From positions 63,811-127,810 of the forward strand of contig NZ_FORH01000001.1 in the NCBI RefSeq assembly GCF_900113955.1: a DNA stretch of 64,000 nt, given 5' to 3'. Position 1 is the stretch's first letter. Every line of letters starts with the position of its first letter. Of the stretch, positions 28,592 to 35,784 are shown in pieces. Below the pieces are notes generated by a model that made no database searches, was not told the DNA's origin, and worked only from the letters and a program-made list of their open reading frames with translations. This stretch comes from Celeribacter neptunius (lineage in GTDB: Bacteria > Pseudomonadota > Alphaproteobacteria > Rhodobacterales > Rhodobacteraceae). Made by a program: the position numbers and the translations under genes.

Positions 28592-29089
28592 ATGACCGCC
28601 AACGAGTCCACCGAGAACGAACATCTGAAACCGCCGTCGAAGCGCGAGATGAAATCCGCCGCCCGGCTCTATGCCGTGCAGGCCTTGTTTCAGATGGAGG
28701 CCTCGGACATGACGGTGGATAAGGTCCGCCGCCAGTTCTACGATCACTTCTTTGGTCTCGAGACCGAGGAAGAGGGGCTGTTCATCGACGGCGACAGCGA
28801 TCTGTTTCACGAGATCACCGAGATCGCGGTGAACGATCAGGCCAGGATCGACCAGATGACCGACCGGGCGCTGGTGGCGAAATGGCCGATCGCGCGGATC
28901 GACTCGACGCTGCGGGCGCTGTTCCGGGCTGCCGGTGCCGAGCTGCTCTCGGGGCGCACGCCGCCGAAAGTGGTGATTGTCGAATTCGTCGATGTGGCGA
29001 AAGCCTTCTTCCCCGACGGGCGTGAGCCGAAATTCGTCAACGCGGTGCTCGATCATATGGCCCGCGAAGCGCGCCCGGAGGCCTTTTGA
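28592..29089 (+). CDS. nusB: Transcription antitermination factor NusB
   Basis: Binds boxA RNA with NusE (S10) to suppress termination in rRNA operons. The 165-residue helical protein shows the family motifs SAARLYAVQALFQMEAS (about 22-38), PIARIDSTLRALFRAAGAEL (about 94-113) and a C-terminal FVNAVLDHMAR. ATG at 28592 follows the ribH stop by 14 bases. The last codons (EARPEAF-stop) lie inside a 43-bp unit that is repeated in tandem after the gene; see the repeat entry. Confidence 0.95.
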   Translation: MTANESTENEHLKPPSKREMKSAARLYAVQALFQMEASDMTVDKVRRQFYDHFFGLETEEEGLFIDGDSDLFHEITEIAVNDQARIDQMTDRALVAKWPIARIDSTLRALFRAAGAELLSGRTPPKVVIVEFVDVAKAFFPDGREPKFVNAVLDHMAREARPEAF

Positions 29090-29210
29090 GGCCAGAGGGC
29101 GAGCGAGCCTATTGGATTTGTGAAGCGCGCCCGGAGGCCTTTTGAGGCCAGAGGGCGAGCGAGCAATTCGAACCTGTGAAGCAGGCCCGGAGGCCGTTTC
29201 AGGCGAGCGC
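29066..29210 (+). repeat. Tandem repeat, 56-bp period, spanning the nusB stop
   Basis: Two identical 43-bp units (29066-29108 and 29122-29164) and a degenerate third (29178-29210) recur every 56 bases, separated by different 13-base spacers. Unit 1 contains the last codons and TGA of nusB, so the gene end has been copied downstream. Each unit has a GGCC-TTTTGA-GGCC-type dyad. Confidence 0.9.
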
Positions 29211-29238
29211 GCACAGTTTGCACAGTGTGACTTTTATC

Positions 29239-29264
29239 AACGCCCCGCTTTGTCGGGGCGTTTT
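29239..29264 (+). terminator. Intrinsic terminator of the rib-nusB operon
   Basis: AACGCCCCG (29239-29247) pairs with CGGGGCGTT (29254-29262) over a six-base loop, followed by TT. Located about 150 bp after nusB. Confidence 0.85.
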
Positions 29265-29376
29265 GCGTGACGGGTTCCGCGCGCTCGGCACCGGCTGGAT
29301 GCGACGCTATGGACCTAGAAAATCTCTCAGATTCTGCTACAGTTTTTGAATATGTTTCGGATGCAGGAGCGCTGAC

Positions 29377-29697
29377 ATGTCGGATTCGATGCCCAAGCTC
29401 GTCAAACTCTATATTACCCAGGTGCTGATCGGCTTTGCCATCGCTGCGGCTTTCGTGGGCGCGCTCATGTATTTCAACGTTGCCAATCTCTGGCATCTGG
29501 TGACCCATAATGAGGCCGGGATCATCGCCGTGATCATCCTCTGGTTCGCCAATGGCATCGTGTTTTCCGGTGTGCAATTCGCCATCACCATCATGCGCAT
29601 GGCCGGGGCGGATGACGAGGATCAGGGCGGCAAGCGTGACGAGATCCCGATGACCGCGCTTGAGCCCATTCCGGTGAAAGTTGCCGAACGCCGCTGA
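29377..29697 (+). CDS. Small membrane protein of unknown function
   Basis: A protein of 106 residues with two hydrophobic helices (about 11-34 and 44-69) and a charged C-terminal tail (DDEDQGGKRDE). ATG at 29377 has AGGAG eight bases upstream. Proteins of this size and topology occur next to nusB or ribH in Rhodobacteraceae, without known function. The strong hairpin that follows ends its transcript. Confidence 0.65.
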   Translation: MSDSMPKLVKLYITQVLIGFAIAAAFVGALMYFNVANLWHLVTHNEAGIIAVIILWFANGIVFSGVQFAITIMRMAGADDEDQGGKRDEIPMTALEPIPVKVAERR

Positions 29698-30023
29698 GAT
29701 CAGATTGCTGAGATGCAGATGCTGAAAAGACAAACGCGCCCCGTATCGGAGGCGCGTTTGTCTTTTCAAAGAAAGGCGGCGGGGGACCACAGCATCCGTA
29801 GCAGCGCGATGCTCCCGATGCCTGATATATCAGGTGGGTGCCAGGTAATCGGACCACGGCCCGGACAGAGCCAGCCCCCATTCGGTTGCGTAAGGCCTCC
29901 GGAGACTTGCGCCCATGTGTACGTAACGAGCAGATCCCGCCTCGCTCGGAGATAGGGTTTGCGCGGCAGGAGGGCAAGGGGGCAGGCATTGAAATCCTGC
30001 GCGCTCTCGATCACTTTCTCTGC
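29698..30023. other. 326-bp intergenic region before the MmcB gene
   Basis: Holds the terminator hairpin (29725-29766) and, at 29821-29834, the perfect 14-base palindrome CCTGATATATCAGG, which may be an operator. An open frame runs in phase into the MmcB gene but has no good start and does not look protein-like. Nothing else seen. Confidence 0.5.
29725..29766 (+). terminator. Strong 16-bp hairpin terminator, probably bidirectional
   Basis: A perfect 16-bp inverted repeat (29725-29740 and 29751-29766) with a 10-base loop. The stem begins AAAAGA and ends TCTTTT, giving a T-tract for either direction. Confidence 0.9.
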
Positions 30024-30500
30024 ATGCCCGAGTCCATTGATCCGTTTTACAGCTCCGCCCAGCCCGGTCAGATCCTCGCCCGGGGCGTGTCGCGCCACCT
30101 GCGGACGCATGATTTCGCCTGTGTCGAGGAATTCGTGCCGACCCGGGGTCTGCGTGTCGATGTCATGGCGCTGGGGTCCAAGGGCGAGATCTGGGTGGTC
30201 GAATGCAAATCCTCGCGTGCCGATTTCAGGACCGATCAGAAATGGCAGGGCTATTTGGATTGGTGCGATCGTTATTTCTTTGCCGTGGATACGGAATTTC
30301 CGGTGGAGATCCTGCCTGAGGAGGCCGGGCTGATCCTCGCCGATGGCTATCAGGCCGAGATCATTCGTATGCCTGCGGAGGATAAACTGCCGGCGGCGCG
30401 GCGCAAGGCCCTGACGCTGAAATTCGCCCGCACCGCAGCGCTGCGGTTGCAGGGGGGCCGCGATCCGGGTGTGGCGGCAATGTTCGGGGGAGAGGGGTAG
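30024..30500 (+). CDS. mmcB: MmcB family DNA repair protein
   Basis: A protein of 158 residues with the pattern of MmcB, a nuclease-like protein that in Caulobacter acts in mutagenic translesion repair and mitomycin C tolerance. Signatures: GQILARGVSRHLRTH (about 14-28), the PD-(D/E)xK-like core TRGLRVDVMALGSKGEIWVVECKSS (about 37-61, D, E and CK in order) and KWQGYLDWCDRYFFAV (about 71-86). The start at 30024 is the last sensible ATG before the conserved part. It usually belongs to the SOS regulon, but I see no clear SOS box. Confidence 0.85.
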   Translation: MPESIDPFYSSAQPGQILARGVSRHLRTHDFACVEEFVPTRGLRVDVMALGSKGEIWVVECKSSRADFRTDQKWQGYLDWCDRYFFAVDTEFPVEILPEEAGLILADGYQAEIIRMPAEDKLPAARRKALTLKFARTAALRLQGGRDPGVAAMFGGEG

Positions 30501-30512
30501 GGCGCTTGGCGC

Positions 30513-30701
30513 TTACTTGATCTTGCGGGCCTGAGCGGCGGCGGCGCGCAGTTCCTCGGCGATTTCCTCGGCCTCTTCCGGTTCGAAATCCATCGGAATC
30601 TCGATGCCACCCGTGGCCTCGATGAACATGCGCACCATGCCGAGCGAGGTGGGGCCGATCTGCAGATTGGCTTCGATGTCTTTTTCCGAGTTGATGCCCA
30701 T
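30513..30701 (-). CDS. Small conserved protein, DUF6324 type
   Basis: A protein of 62 residues, acidic and helical, beginning MGINSEKDIEANLQIGPTSL and ending with the basic tail RAAAAQARKIK. This pattern recurs in Rhodobacteraceae (DUF6324) with unknown function. The start at 30701 has AAGGAG upstream. A much longer in-frame open frame exists but is the antisense shadow of the MarR-GNAT gene. It is convergent with mmcB and divergent from the MarR-GNAT gene. Confidence 0.75.
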   Translation of the reverse strand: MGINSEKDIEANLQIGPTSLGMVRMFIEATGGIEIPMDFEPEEAEEIAEELRAAAAQARKIK

Positions 30702-30769
30702 GGGGTCCGGCTCCTTTATGGCTGCAAAGCGTTTAAGGCTTTGGCGATGGTGAGGCAAGGGGGTGTCAA

Positions 30770-30792
30770 TATGGTTGACTGAGTCAAGTATA
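30770..30792. promoter_or_regulatory. Palindromic operator upstream of the MarR-GNAT gene
   Basis: TTGACT-G-AGTCAA (30775-30787) is a perfect 6-1-6 palindrome, extended by TAT/ATA three bases further out. It overlaps the A of ATG 30792 and sits between divergent genes, as expected for autorepression by a MarR protein. Confidence 0.6.
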
Positions 30793-31724
30793 TGCGCCAG
30801 CGTGTCCTCATGGATCACGTTTCTCACCTGCGCGCTTTCAACCGCGACTACACGGTCAAACTCGGCCTTCTTGACCGGTCCTATCTCGGTTCCGGGCTGA
30901 GCCTCACACAGGTGCGGGTGTTGCAGGAAATCGCCCTTGCCGGCGAGGACGGCACCAGCGCGCGCGACATCGCCAGCCGGATCGGCACGGATGAGGGTTA
31001 TTTGAGCCGCATCATCGCGGGGTTCGAGGCCAGGGGCTGGGTGCGGCGCCAACAGGACCCGCAGGACGCGCGGCGCAAACGGCTCTGGCCGACCCAAGCC
31101 GGCCGGGCGGCTTTCGCGCCTCTGGAGGCCGCCTCGAAAGCCATGATGGAACAGCTTTTGTCGCCGGTGACCGAGGCGGGACGGGACCGGATTTGTGCGG
31201 CGCTCACCGAGGTGCAGAGCCTGTTCGCTCCCCCCGCCGGCGAGATCACGATACGCGGGCCGGAGAGTGGCGATCTCGGCTGGGTCCTCGAAGCCCATGC
31301 CAGGCTCTATGCAAGGGACGAGGGCTACAATCAGGAGTTCGAAGCCGTGGTTGCGCAGATCCTCGCGGAGTTCGCCAGATCTACCAAGGCGCTGGATCGG
31401 GCCTTTATTGCCGTCGATTCCCATGGTCAGCGTCTGGGCAGTACCTTCGTGGTCGAGGAGAGCCCCGGTGTCGCCCGGCTCCGGCTGGTGCTGCTGGAAC
31501 CACAGGCGCGGGGCCGGGGGCTCGGCAAGAGGCTTCTCGACATGGCGCTCGAGCATGCCCGCGCTTCGGGCTGTCATGAGATGGTGCTCTGGACCCATGA
31601 AAGCCATGTTGCCGCCTGCGCCATGTATGCGCGCGCCGGGTTCTCGCTCGTCTCCTCGCAGCCGGCAGAGGCCTTTGGCGCCAAGGTGGTCGATCAGATT
31701 TGGCAAAAAAACCTTTTGCCCTGA
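30792..31724 (+). CDS. MarR-type regulator fused to GNAT N-acetyltransferase
   Basis: A protein of 310 residues. Residues about 1-140 form a MarR winged helix (LSLTQVRVLQEIAL, TSARDIASRIGTDEGYLSRII, DPQDARRKRLWPTQAG). Residues about 155-310 form a GNAT domain with the acetyl-CoA loop QARGRGLGKRLL (about 237). Such fusions are known, but the acetylated substrate and the ligand are not. The operator palindrome abuts the start codon at 30792; ATG 30810 is the alternative, and neither has a ribosome-binding site, so a leaderless mRNA is possible. Confidence 0.88.
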   Translation: MRQRVLMDHVSHLRAFNRDYTVKLGLLDRSYLGSGLSLTQVRVLQEIALAGEDGTSARDIASRIGTDEGYLSRIIAGFEARGWVRRQQDPQDARRKRLWPTQAGRAAFAPLEAASKAMMEQLLSPVTEAGRDRICAALTEVQSLFAPPAGEITIRGPESGDLGWVLEAHARLYARDEGYNQEFEAVVAQILAEFARSTKALDRAFIAVDSHGQRLGSTFVVEESPGVARLRLVLLEPQARGRGLGKRLLDMALEHARASGCHEMVLWTHESHVAACAMYARAGFSLVSSQPAEAFGAKVVDQIWQKNLLP

Positions 31725-31787
31725 GGCGATTTTTGCGCAAACTGCCTCTTGCATTCAGCGGCCGGGGACAGTAAATCCCCCGTCAGT

Positions 31788-31864
31788 GCCGCCTTAGCTC
31801 AGTTGGTTAGAGCGCCTGATTGTGGATCAGGAGGTCCCCCGTTCGAGCCGGGGAGGTGGTACCA
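31788..31864 (+). tRNA. tRNA-His (anticodon GTG), lacking G-1
   Basis: A 77-nt cloverleaf: acceptor GCCGCCT/AGGTGGT (two G-U pairs), anticodon arm CCTGA-TTGTGGA-TCAGG with GTG at 34-36, T arm with GTTCGAGCC, and an encoded A73-CCA. Base -1 is T, not G, and the discriminator is A instead of C. This is the aberrant tRNA-His known from an alphaproteobacterial clade. Confidence 0.95.
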
Positions 31865-32074
31865 CCCTTCCCCACATCGCTGTTGCCTCTACCGTATGTC
31901 GTTTGTGTGGCTTGCGGTCTCCTGCGGGCACTTGCGGCAGGTTCTGGTGCCCGGTAGACCGGGAGGCAAGATGCCGGTGGCATGATCCTCTTCCCACTGG
32001 CTTGATGCTGCGCATACCGGCGTGCCCGGCCGGTCGTTTCCTCCCATGTTCAATCCCGTTCGGAGTGACATCCC

Positions 32075-33544
32075 ATGAAAAACAAGGTTCAGCTCATCAC
32101 CTATGTCGACCGGCTCACCGGCGGCGGTTTCAACGCGTTGAAGGCGATGCTCGAAGGTCCGATGCAGGGGCTCTTCGGTACGGTGCATGCGCTGCCCTTC
32201 TTCCCCCCGATCGACGGGGCGGATGCCGGCTTTGACGCCATCGATCACACTACGGTGGATCGCCGCCTCGGCGATTGGGCGGATGTGAAAACTCTCTCGA
32301 CAGGCACGGATGTGATGGCGGACATGATCGTCAACCACATCTCGGCGCAATCCGCCCCGTTTCAGGATTTTCTCGAAAAAGGCGCCGCGTCCGAATTTGC
32401 CGAGATGTTTCTGACCTATGGCAAGGTCTTTCCGGAGGGCGCGACAGAGGCGGATCTGATGGCGATCTATCGCCCGCGCCCGGGCTTTCCCTTCACCAAG
32501 ATGCGGTTTGGCGATGGCACCCAGCATCTGGTCTGGACCTCTTTCACGGAGATGCAGATCGATATCGATGTGAAAAGTACCCAGGGGGCGGCCTACCTCG
32601 ACCGCATTTTCGATGCGTTCAAGGCGGGTGGGGTCTCCTCCATCCGCCTCGATGCGGCGGGCTATGCGATCAAGAAGCCCGGAACGAGCTGTTTCATGAT
32701 CCCCGAGACCTATGAATTCCTGGGCGAGCTGGCGCAAAAAGCCAAGGCGCGCGACATGGACGTTCTGGTCGAGATTCACAGCTATTATCAGGACCAGATC
32801 GACATCGCGAAACGCGTCGACCGGGTCTATGATTTCGCGCTGCCGCCGCTCGTCCTGCATGCGCTTTACACCGGCGATGCCGCGCCGCTGGCAAATTGGC
32901 TCGAGATCAGTCCACGCAATGCGATCACCGTTCTCGACACCCATGACGGGATCGGGGTGATTGATGCGGGCGCGGCAACCGATGGCCGGCCGGGGCTTTT
33001 AACCCCGTCGCAGATCGACAACCTGGTTGAGACCATGCACGAAAAGAGCGGTGGCACCAGCCGCGAGGCCACCGGGGCCAAGGCGTCGAACATGGACCTC
33101 TATCAGGTCAATTCCACCTATTTCGATGTGCTCGGCCAGAACGAGGCGGCGTATCTCATCGCCCGCGCCGTGCAATTCTTTGTCCCCGGCATCCCGCAGG
33201 TCTATTACGTCGGACTTCTGGGCGGCACCAATGACATGGAGCTGTTGCGGCGGACCGATGTCGGTCGCGACATCAACCGGCATTATTATGGTGCGGGTGA
33301 GGTCGAGGCGGCGCTGGCCACGCCGATGGTTGCGGAGCTTTGCGATCTGATCCGCTTCCGCAATACCCACCCGGCTTTCGAGGGCGAGTTCACGCTCAAC
33401 GTGCTGTCCTCGTCGGTGCTGGAGCTGGTCTGGGAGAATGGCGAGGCCCGCGCCGTGCTCTCCGTGGATTTCGCGACAAAGGCCGCGACGGTGCGGCATG
33501 CGGCGGGGACCGGGACGGAAGAGCGCTTTGTGATCGGTGGGTGA
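32075..33544 (+). CDS. gtfA: Sucrose phosphorylase
   Basis: GH13 enzyme that splits sucrose with phosphate into glucose-1-phosphate and fructose. The 489-residue cytoplasmic protein (no signal peptide) starts KNKVQLITYVDRL, the family's start. The catalytic triad is in place: nucleophile Asp193 in SIRLDAAGYAIKKPGTSC, acid/base Glu233 in VLVEIHSYYQDQ and stabiliser Asp291 in LDTHDGIG, each one residue from the Bifidobacterium enzyme's numbering. The gene stands alone: no sucrose transporter or regulator is adjacent. ATG at 32075. Confidence 0.93.
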   Translation: MKNKVQLITYVDRLTGGGFNALKAMLEGPMQGLFGTVHALPFFPPIDGADAGFDAIDHTTVDRRLGDWADVKTLSTGTDVMADMIVNHISAQSAPFQDFLEKGAASEFAEMFLTYGKVFPEGATEADLMAIYRPRPGFPFTKMRFGDGTQHLVWTSFTEMQIDIDVKSTQGAAYLDRIFDAFKAGGVSSIRLDAAGYAIKKPGTSCFMIPETYEFLGELAQKAKARDMDVLVEIHSYYQDQIDIAKRVDRVYDFALPPLVLHALYTGDAAPLANWLEISPRNAITVLDTHDGIGVIDAGAATDGRPGLLTPSQIDNLVETMHEKSGGTSREATGAKASNMDLYQVNSTYFDVLGQNEAAYLIARAVQFFVPGIPQVYYVGLLGGTNDMELLRRTDVGRDINRHYYGAGEVEAALATPMVAELCDLIRFRNTHPAFEGEFTLNVLSSSVLELVWENGEARAVLSVDFATKAATVRHAAGTGTEERFVIGG

Positions 33545-33939
33545 GACTGGGCCGGAATGAGCCCATGTCGGACGTTCAGAACTTAGCACCTCGTGCGGAA
33601 TCAAGGCCGCAGGCCGCCGCACATCGCTGACGCGTCCCGCGCGGCGGCGATTTTGTCAGGACAGCACAATGTGTTGAACTTTTTCGGATTTGGCTGGGGT
33701 AAATCAAGAGGCTCATAGCTCAGGCTCGCCACCGCCCGCGTCATCGAGGTGCGGCTTGTGCCAAGACTGTAAACGTCCCCTCCGTCCGCAAAGCCGTCCT
33801 TCCATTTCCGGACGGATTGTCTCGCCCCCGGGGCCAAACCTGGATCGGCACCCTGAGCGGTCAGCGACGAACAAAGGGGTGCGACAAAATGTAGCGCCAA
33901 ATGGGAATCGATGCTATCCTTTCAAAAAGGGAGGACTAT
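33545..33939. other. 395-bp intergenic region with repeat remnant
   Basis: Contains the second copy of the dispersed repeat and a stretch of lower GC around 33660-33760. A 99-codon open frame on the minus strand covers most of it, but I cannot support it as a gene; it may be the trace of a larger dispersed element. No terminator is obvious after the sucrose phosphorylase gene. Confidence 0.45.
33602..33660. repeat. Hairpin-rich dispersed repeat, copy 2
   Basis: The first 27 bases match copy 1 at 15686-15712 with three differences. The central series of small hairpins of copy 1 is missing here and is replaced by about 16 bases, after which both share GGCGATTTTG. Confidence 0.55.
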
Positions 33940-34128
33940 ATGCATCTTTATTTCGTAGGTTTTACCTACGGCGCATTTGCCATGGCGCCATTGCTCTTTG
34001 TCGTATTCGCGGCCCGGACATTGAAAGCGGATTCGGACGCGCGACAGCTCGCTTACCGTGAAGTCCTGGACGAGAACCGTGACGCTGTTCCGGTGATGGC
34101 GCAGGCGTCGTGGTATTTCCCATCCTGA
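33940..34128 (+). CDS. Putative small membrane protein
   Basis: A protein of 62 residues with one hydrophobic segment (about 5-26, FVGFTYGAFAMAPLLFVVFA) and a polar C-terminal half. ATG at 33940 has a very good site, AAAGGGAGG, six bases upstream, and a strong terminator follows, both of which support expression. No homologue comes to mind; function unknown. Confidence 0.5.
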   Translation: MHLYFVGFTYGAFAMAPLLFVVFAARTLKADSDARQLAYREVLDENRDAVPVMAQASWYFPS

Positions 34129-34188
34129 CCCGTTCGCATGGTTGAGGCCGGTGGGAGGAGTTGACCGGTTTCGGCCCGCGGACACAAG

Positions 34189-34222
34189 AAGCGGCTCTCG
34201 GGCGCGAGAGCCGCTTTTTTAT
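34189..34222 (+). terminator. Intrinsic terminator
   Basis: AAGCGGCTCTCG (34189-34200) and CGAGAGCCGCTT (34205-34216) make a perfect 12-bp stem with a GGCG tetraloop, followed by a run of T. It ends the transcript of the small membrane protein. Confidence 0.92.
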
Positions 34223-34271
34223 TACACGCGCAGGGTGGGAAGCCCGTAGGGGGGGGGGCGGCTTTCCCCGT

Positions 34272-34369
34272 TGGTCGACTGGTCGGTCTCTACTGGCCGG
34301 CCTTCATTGGCCGGGTTTGACTGGCCGGGGTCGACTGGCCGGGGTCGACTGGCCGGTTTCGAATAGCCG
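34272..34369. repeat. Tandem repeat, 14-bp unit, seven copies
   Basis: Seven head-to-tail units of 14 bases with consensus GGGTCGACTGGCCG. Units 5 and 6 are identical; the outer ones are degenerate. The array is non-coding and ends eight bases before the stop of the minus-strand DUF6476 gene. Confidence 0.85.
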
Positions 34370-34377
34370 ATCGAAGA

Positions 34378-34716
34378 TCAGTCGATCCCGATCCGCTGTC
34401 GCAGGGCCCCGGTGGCCGCATCGAAAATCAGGATTTCCTCATCACTTCCGCCCGCCGCGTCCCGTGCGACGATGGCGACCCAGTCAGAACCGCGCGTGAA
34501 GGCCTCGGGCGCGAGCCCTTCGGGCAGGGCGAGATTTTCCGGCAGATCGAAGCTGATCGCCGCGCTTTCCCCCTTCAGATCCGGGAAGCGCGTGACAAGC
34601 AGGCCAATGAGCACTAGAAACCCGCCAATCATCACCACCAGCAACGTGGTCACCAGCCGGCGCAAGAGCGTCAGCCGGGCCGCGTCTTTCGGATCAATCT
34701 CAATCGGATCGTTCAT
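34378..34716 (-). CDS. DUF6476 family membrane protein
   Basis: A protein of 112 residues with one membrane helix (about 19-42, LVTTLLVVMIGGFLVLIGLLV) and a periplasmic domain whose pattern LPENLALPEGLAPEAFTRG, DWVAIV and EEILIFDAATGALRQRIGI is typical of DUF6476, a Rhodobacteraceae family of unknown function. Its ATG (34716-34714) overlaps the ATG of the divergent pseudouridine synthase gene in the sequence CATG. A longer in-frame start is inside that gene and is rejected. The 14-bp tandem repeat lies directly after its stop. Confidence 0.8.
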   Translation of the reverse strand: MNDPIEIDPKDAARLTLLRRLVTTLLVVMIGGFLVLIGLLVTRFPDLKGESAAISFDLPENLALPEGLAPEAFTRGSDWVAIVARDAAGGSDEEILIFDAATGALRQRIGID

Positions 34717-35743
34717 GGCTTCCAAACCTGTCACCAAAGTCGCATTCGTGATCGCGGAGAACCCGCCTAAACGCCTTGATAAGGCGATTGCCCGCGATGT
34801 GCCAGAAGAAGCCACCCTGTCGCGCTCGCGATTGACGAAACTGCTGGCCGAGGGCGCGGTAAAGATCAACGATGCGGTGGTGACCGATCAGAAGGCCAAG
34901 GTCGCGGAGGGCGACCGGGTCGAGATCACGGTCGAGGAAGCCGCCGAGATCGCGCTTGTGGCCGAGGATATCCCGCTCGAGGTGATCTATGAGGATGAGG
35001 ATCTGATCGTCATCAACAAACCCGTCGGCATGGTGGTGCACCCGGCGCCCGGCTCGCCTTCGGGCACGCTGGTGAACGCTCTGATGCATCATTGTGGCGA
35101 CAGCCTCTCGGGCATCGGAGGCGAGAAACGCCCCGGTATCGTCCATCGGATCGACAAGGATACCTCCGGCCTGCTGGTGGTCGCCAAATCCGACAAGGCG
35201 CATCAGGGGCTGGCCAAGCAATTCGAGAAACACACGGTCGAGCGCAAATATTACGCGCTGGTCTATGGCGCGCCGGACCCGATGGACCCGCGTCTCAGGG
35301 GTGTGAAGGGCGTCGGCTTCGAAGGCTCCAATATTCTGCGTATCACTACGCTTTTGGGTCGTCACAAGACTGATCGTCAGAAACAGGCGGTATCCTTTTC
35401 CGAAGGGCGCCATGCGGTGACCCGGGCGCGGGTGGTCGAGCTCTATGGCACGCCGCCGCAGCTCGCCCTGGTCGAATGCTGGCTCGAGACCGGGCGCACC
35501 CATCAGATCCGCGTGCATATGGCCCATGCCGGCCACGGGCTGGTCGGCGATCAGACCTATGGCGGGCGCCGCAAGCTTAATCACAAGGCGCTCTCGGATG
35601 CGGCGCGCGCCGCGGTCGATGCCTTTCCCCGTCAGGCGCTGCATGCCGCCGTCTTGGGGTTCATCCATCCGGTGAGCCGGGAGGAGATGCGGTTCGAGGC
35701 GCCGCTGCCCGAAGACATGCGACGCCTCATCGATCAGCTCTAG
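34715..35743 (+). CDS. rluD: RluA family pseudouridine synthase (RluD-like)
   Basis: Converts uridines in the 23S rRNA (RluD type: helix 69) to pseudouridine. The 342-residue protein has an N-terminal S4 domain (about 15-75) and the catalytic domain with HRIDKDTSGLLVVAKSD (about 145; catalytic Asp), NKPVGMVVHPAPG and LETGRTHQIRVHMAHAGHG (about 250). Start ATG 34715 overlaps the start codon of the divergent gene, so each promoter lies inside the other coding region. In alphaproteobacteria this gene often stands near rpoH, as here (about 2 kb). Confidence 0.92.
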   Translation: MASKPVTKVAFVIAENPPKRLDKAIARDVPEEATLSRSRLTKLLAEGAVKINDAVVTDQKAKVAEGDRVEITVEEAAEIALVAEDIPLEVIYEDEDLIVINKPVGMVVHPAPGSPSGTLVNALMHHCGDSLSGIGGEKRPGIVHRIDKDTSGLLVVAKSDKAHQGLAKQFEKHTVERKYYALVYGAPDPMDPRLRGVKGVGFEGSNILRITTLLGRHKTDRQKQAVSFSEGRHAVTRARVVELYGTPPQLALVECWLETGRTHQIRVHMAHAGHGLVGDQTYGGRRKLNHKALSDAARAAVDAFPRQALHAAVLGFIHPVSREEMRFEAPLPEDMRRLIDQL

Positions 35744-35784
35744 GGGGATGGGGGGACAGGTCCCGAGCCGATATGGCGATGCGC

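Noticed and set aside
29066-29210. CRISPR array
   Set aside because: Only three units, the first is coding, spacers are 13 bases, and there are no cas genes.
29838-30023. Longer N-terminus for MmcB
   Set aside because: The upstream in-frame stretch has no good start and does not resemble the family.
33601-33900. 99-codon minus-strand gene
   Set aside because: It covers the dispersed repeat, lacks a ribosome-binding site and known domains; more likely translated repeat.
34272-34369. CRISPR or attachment site
   Set aside because: Units abut directly without spacers; it is a simple 14-bp tandem repeat.
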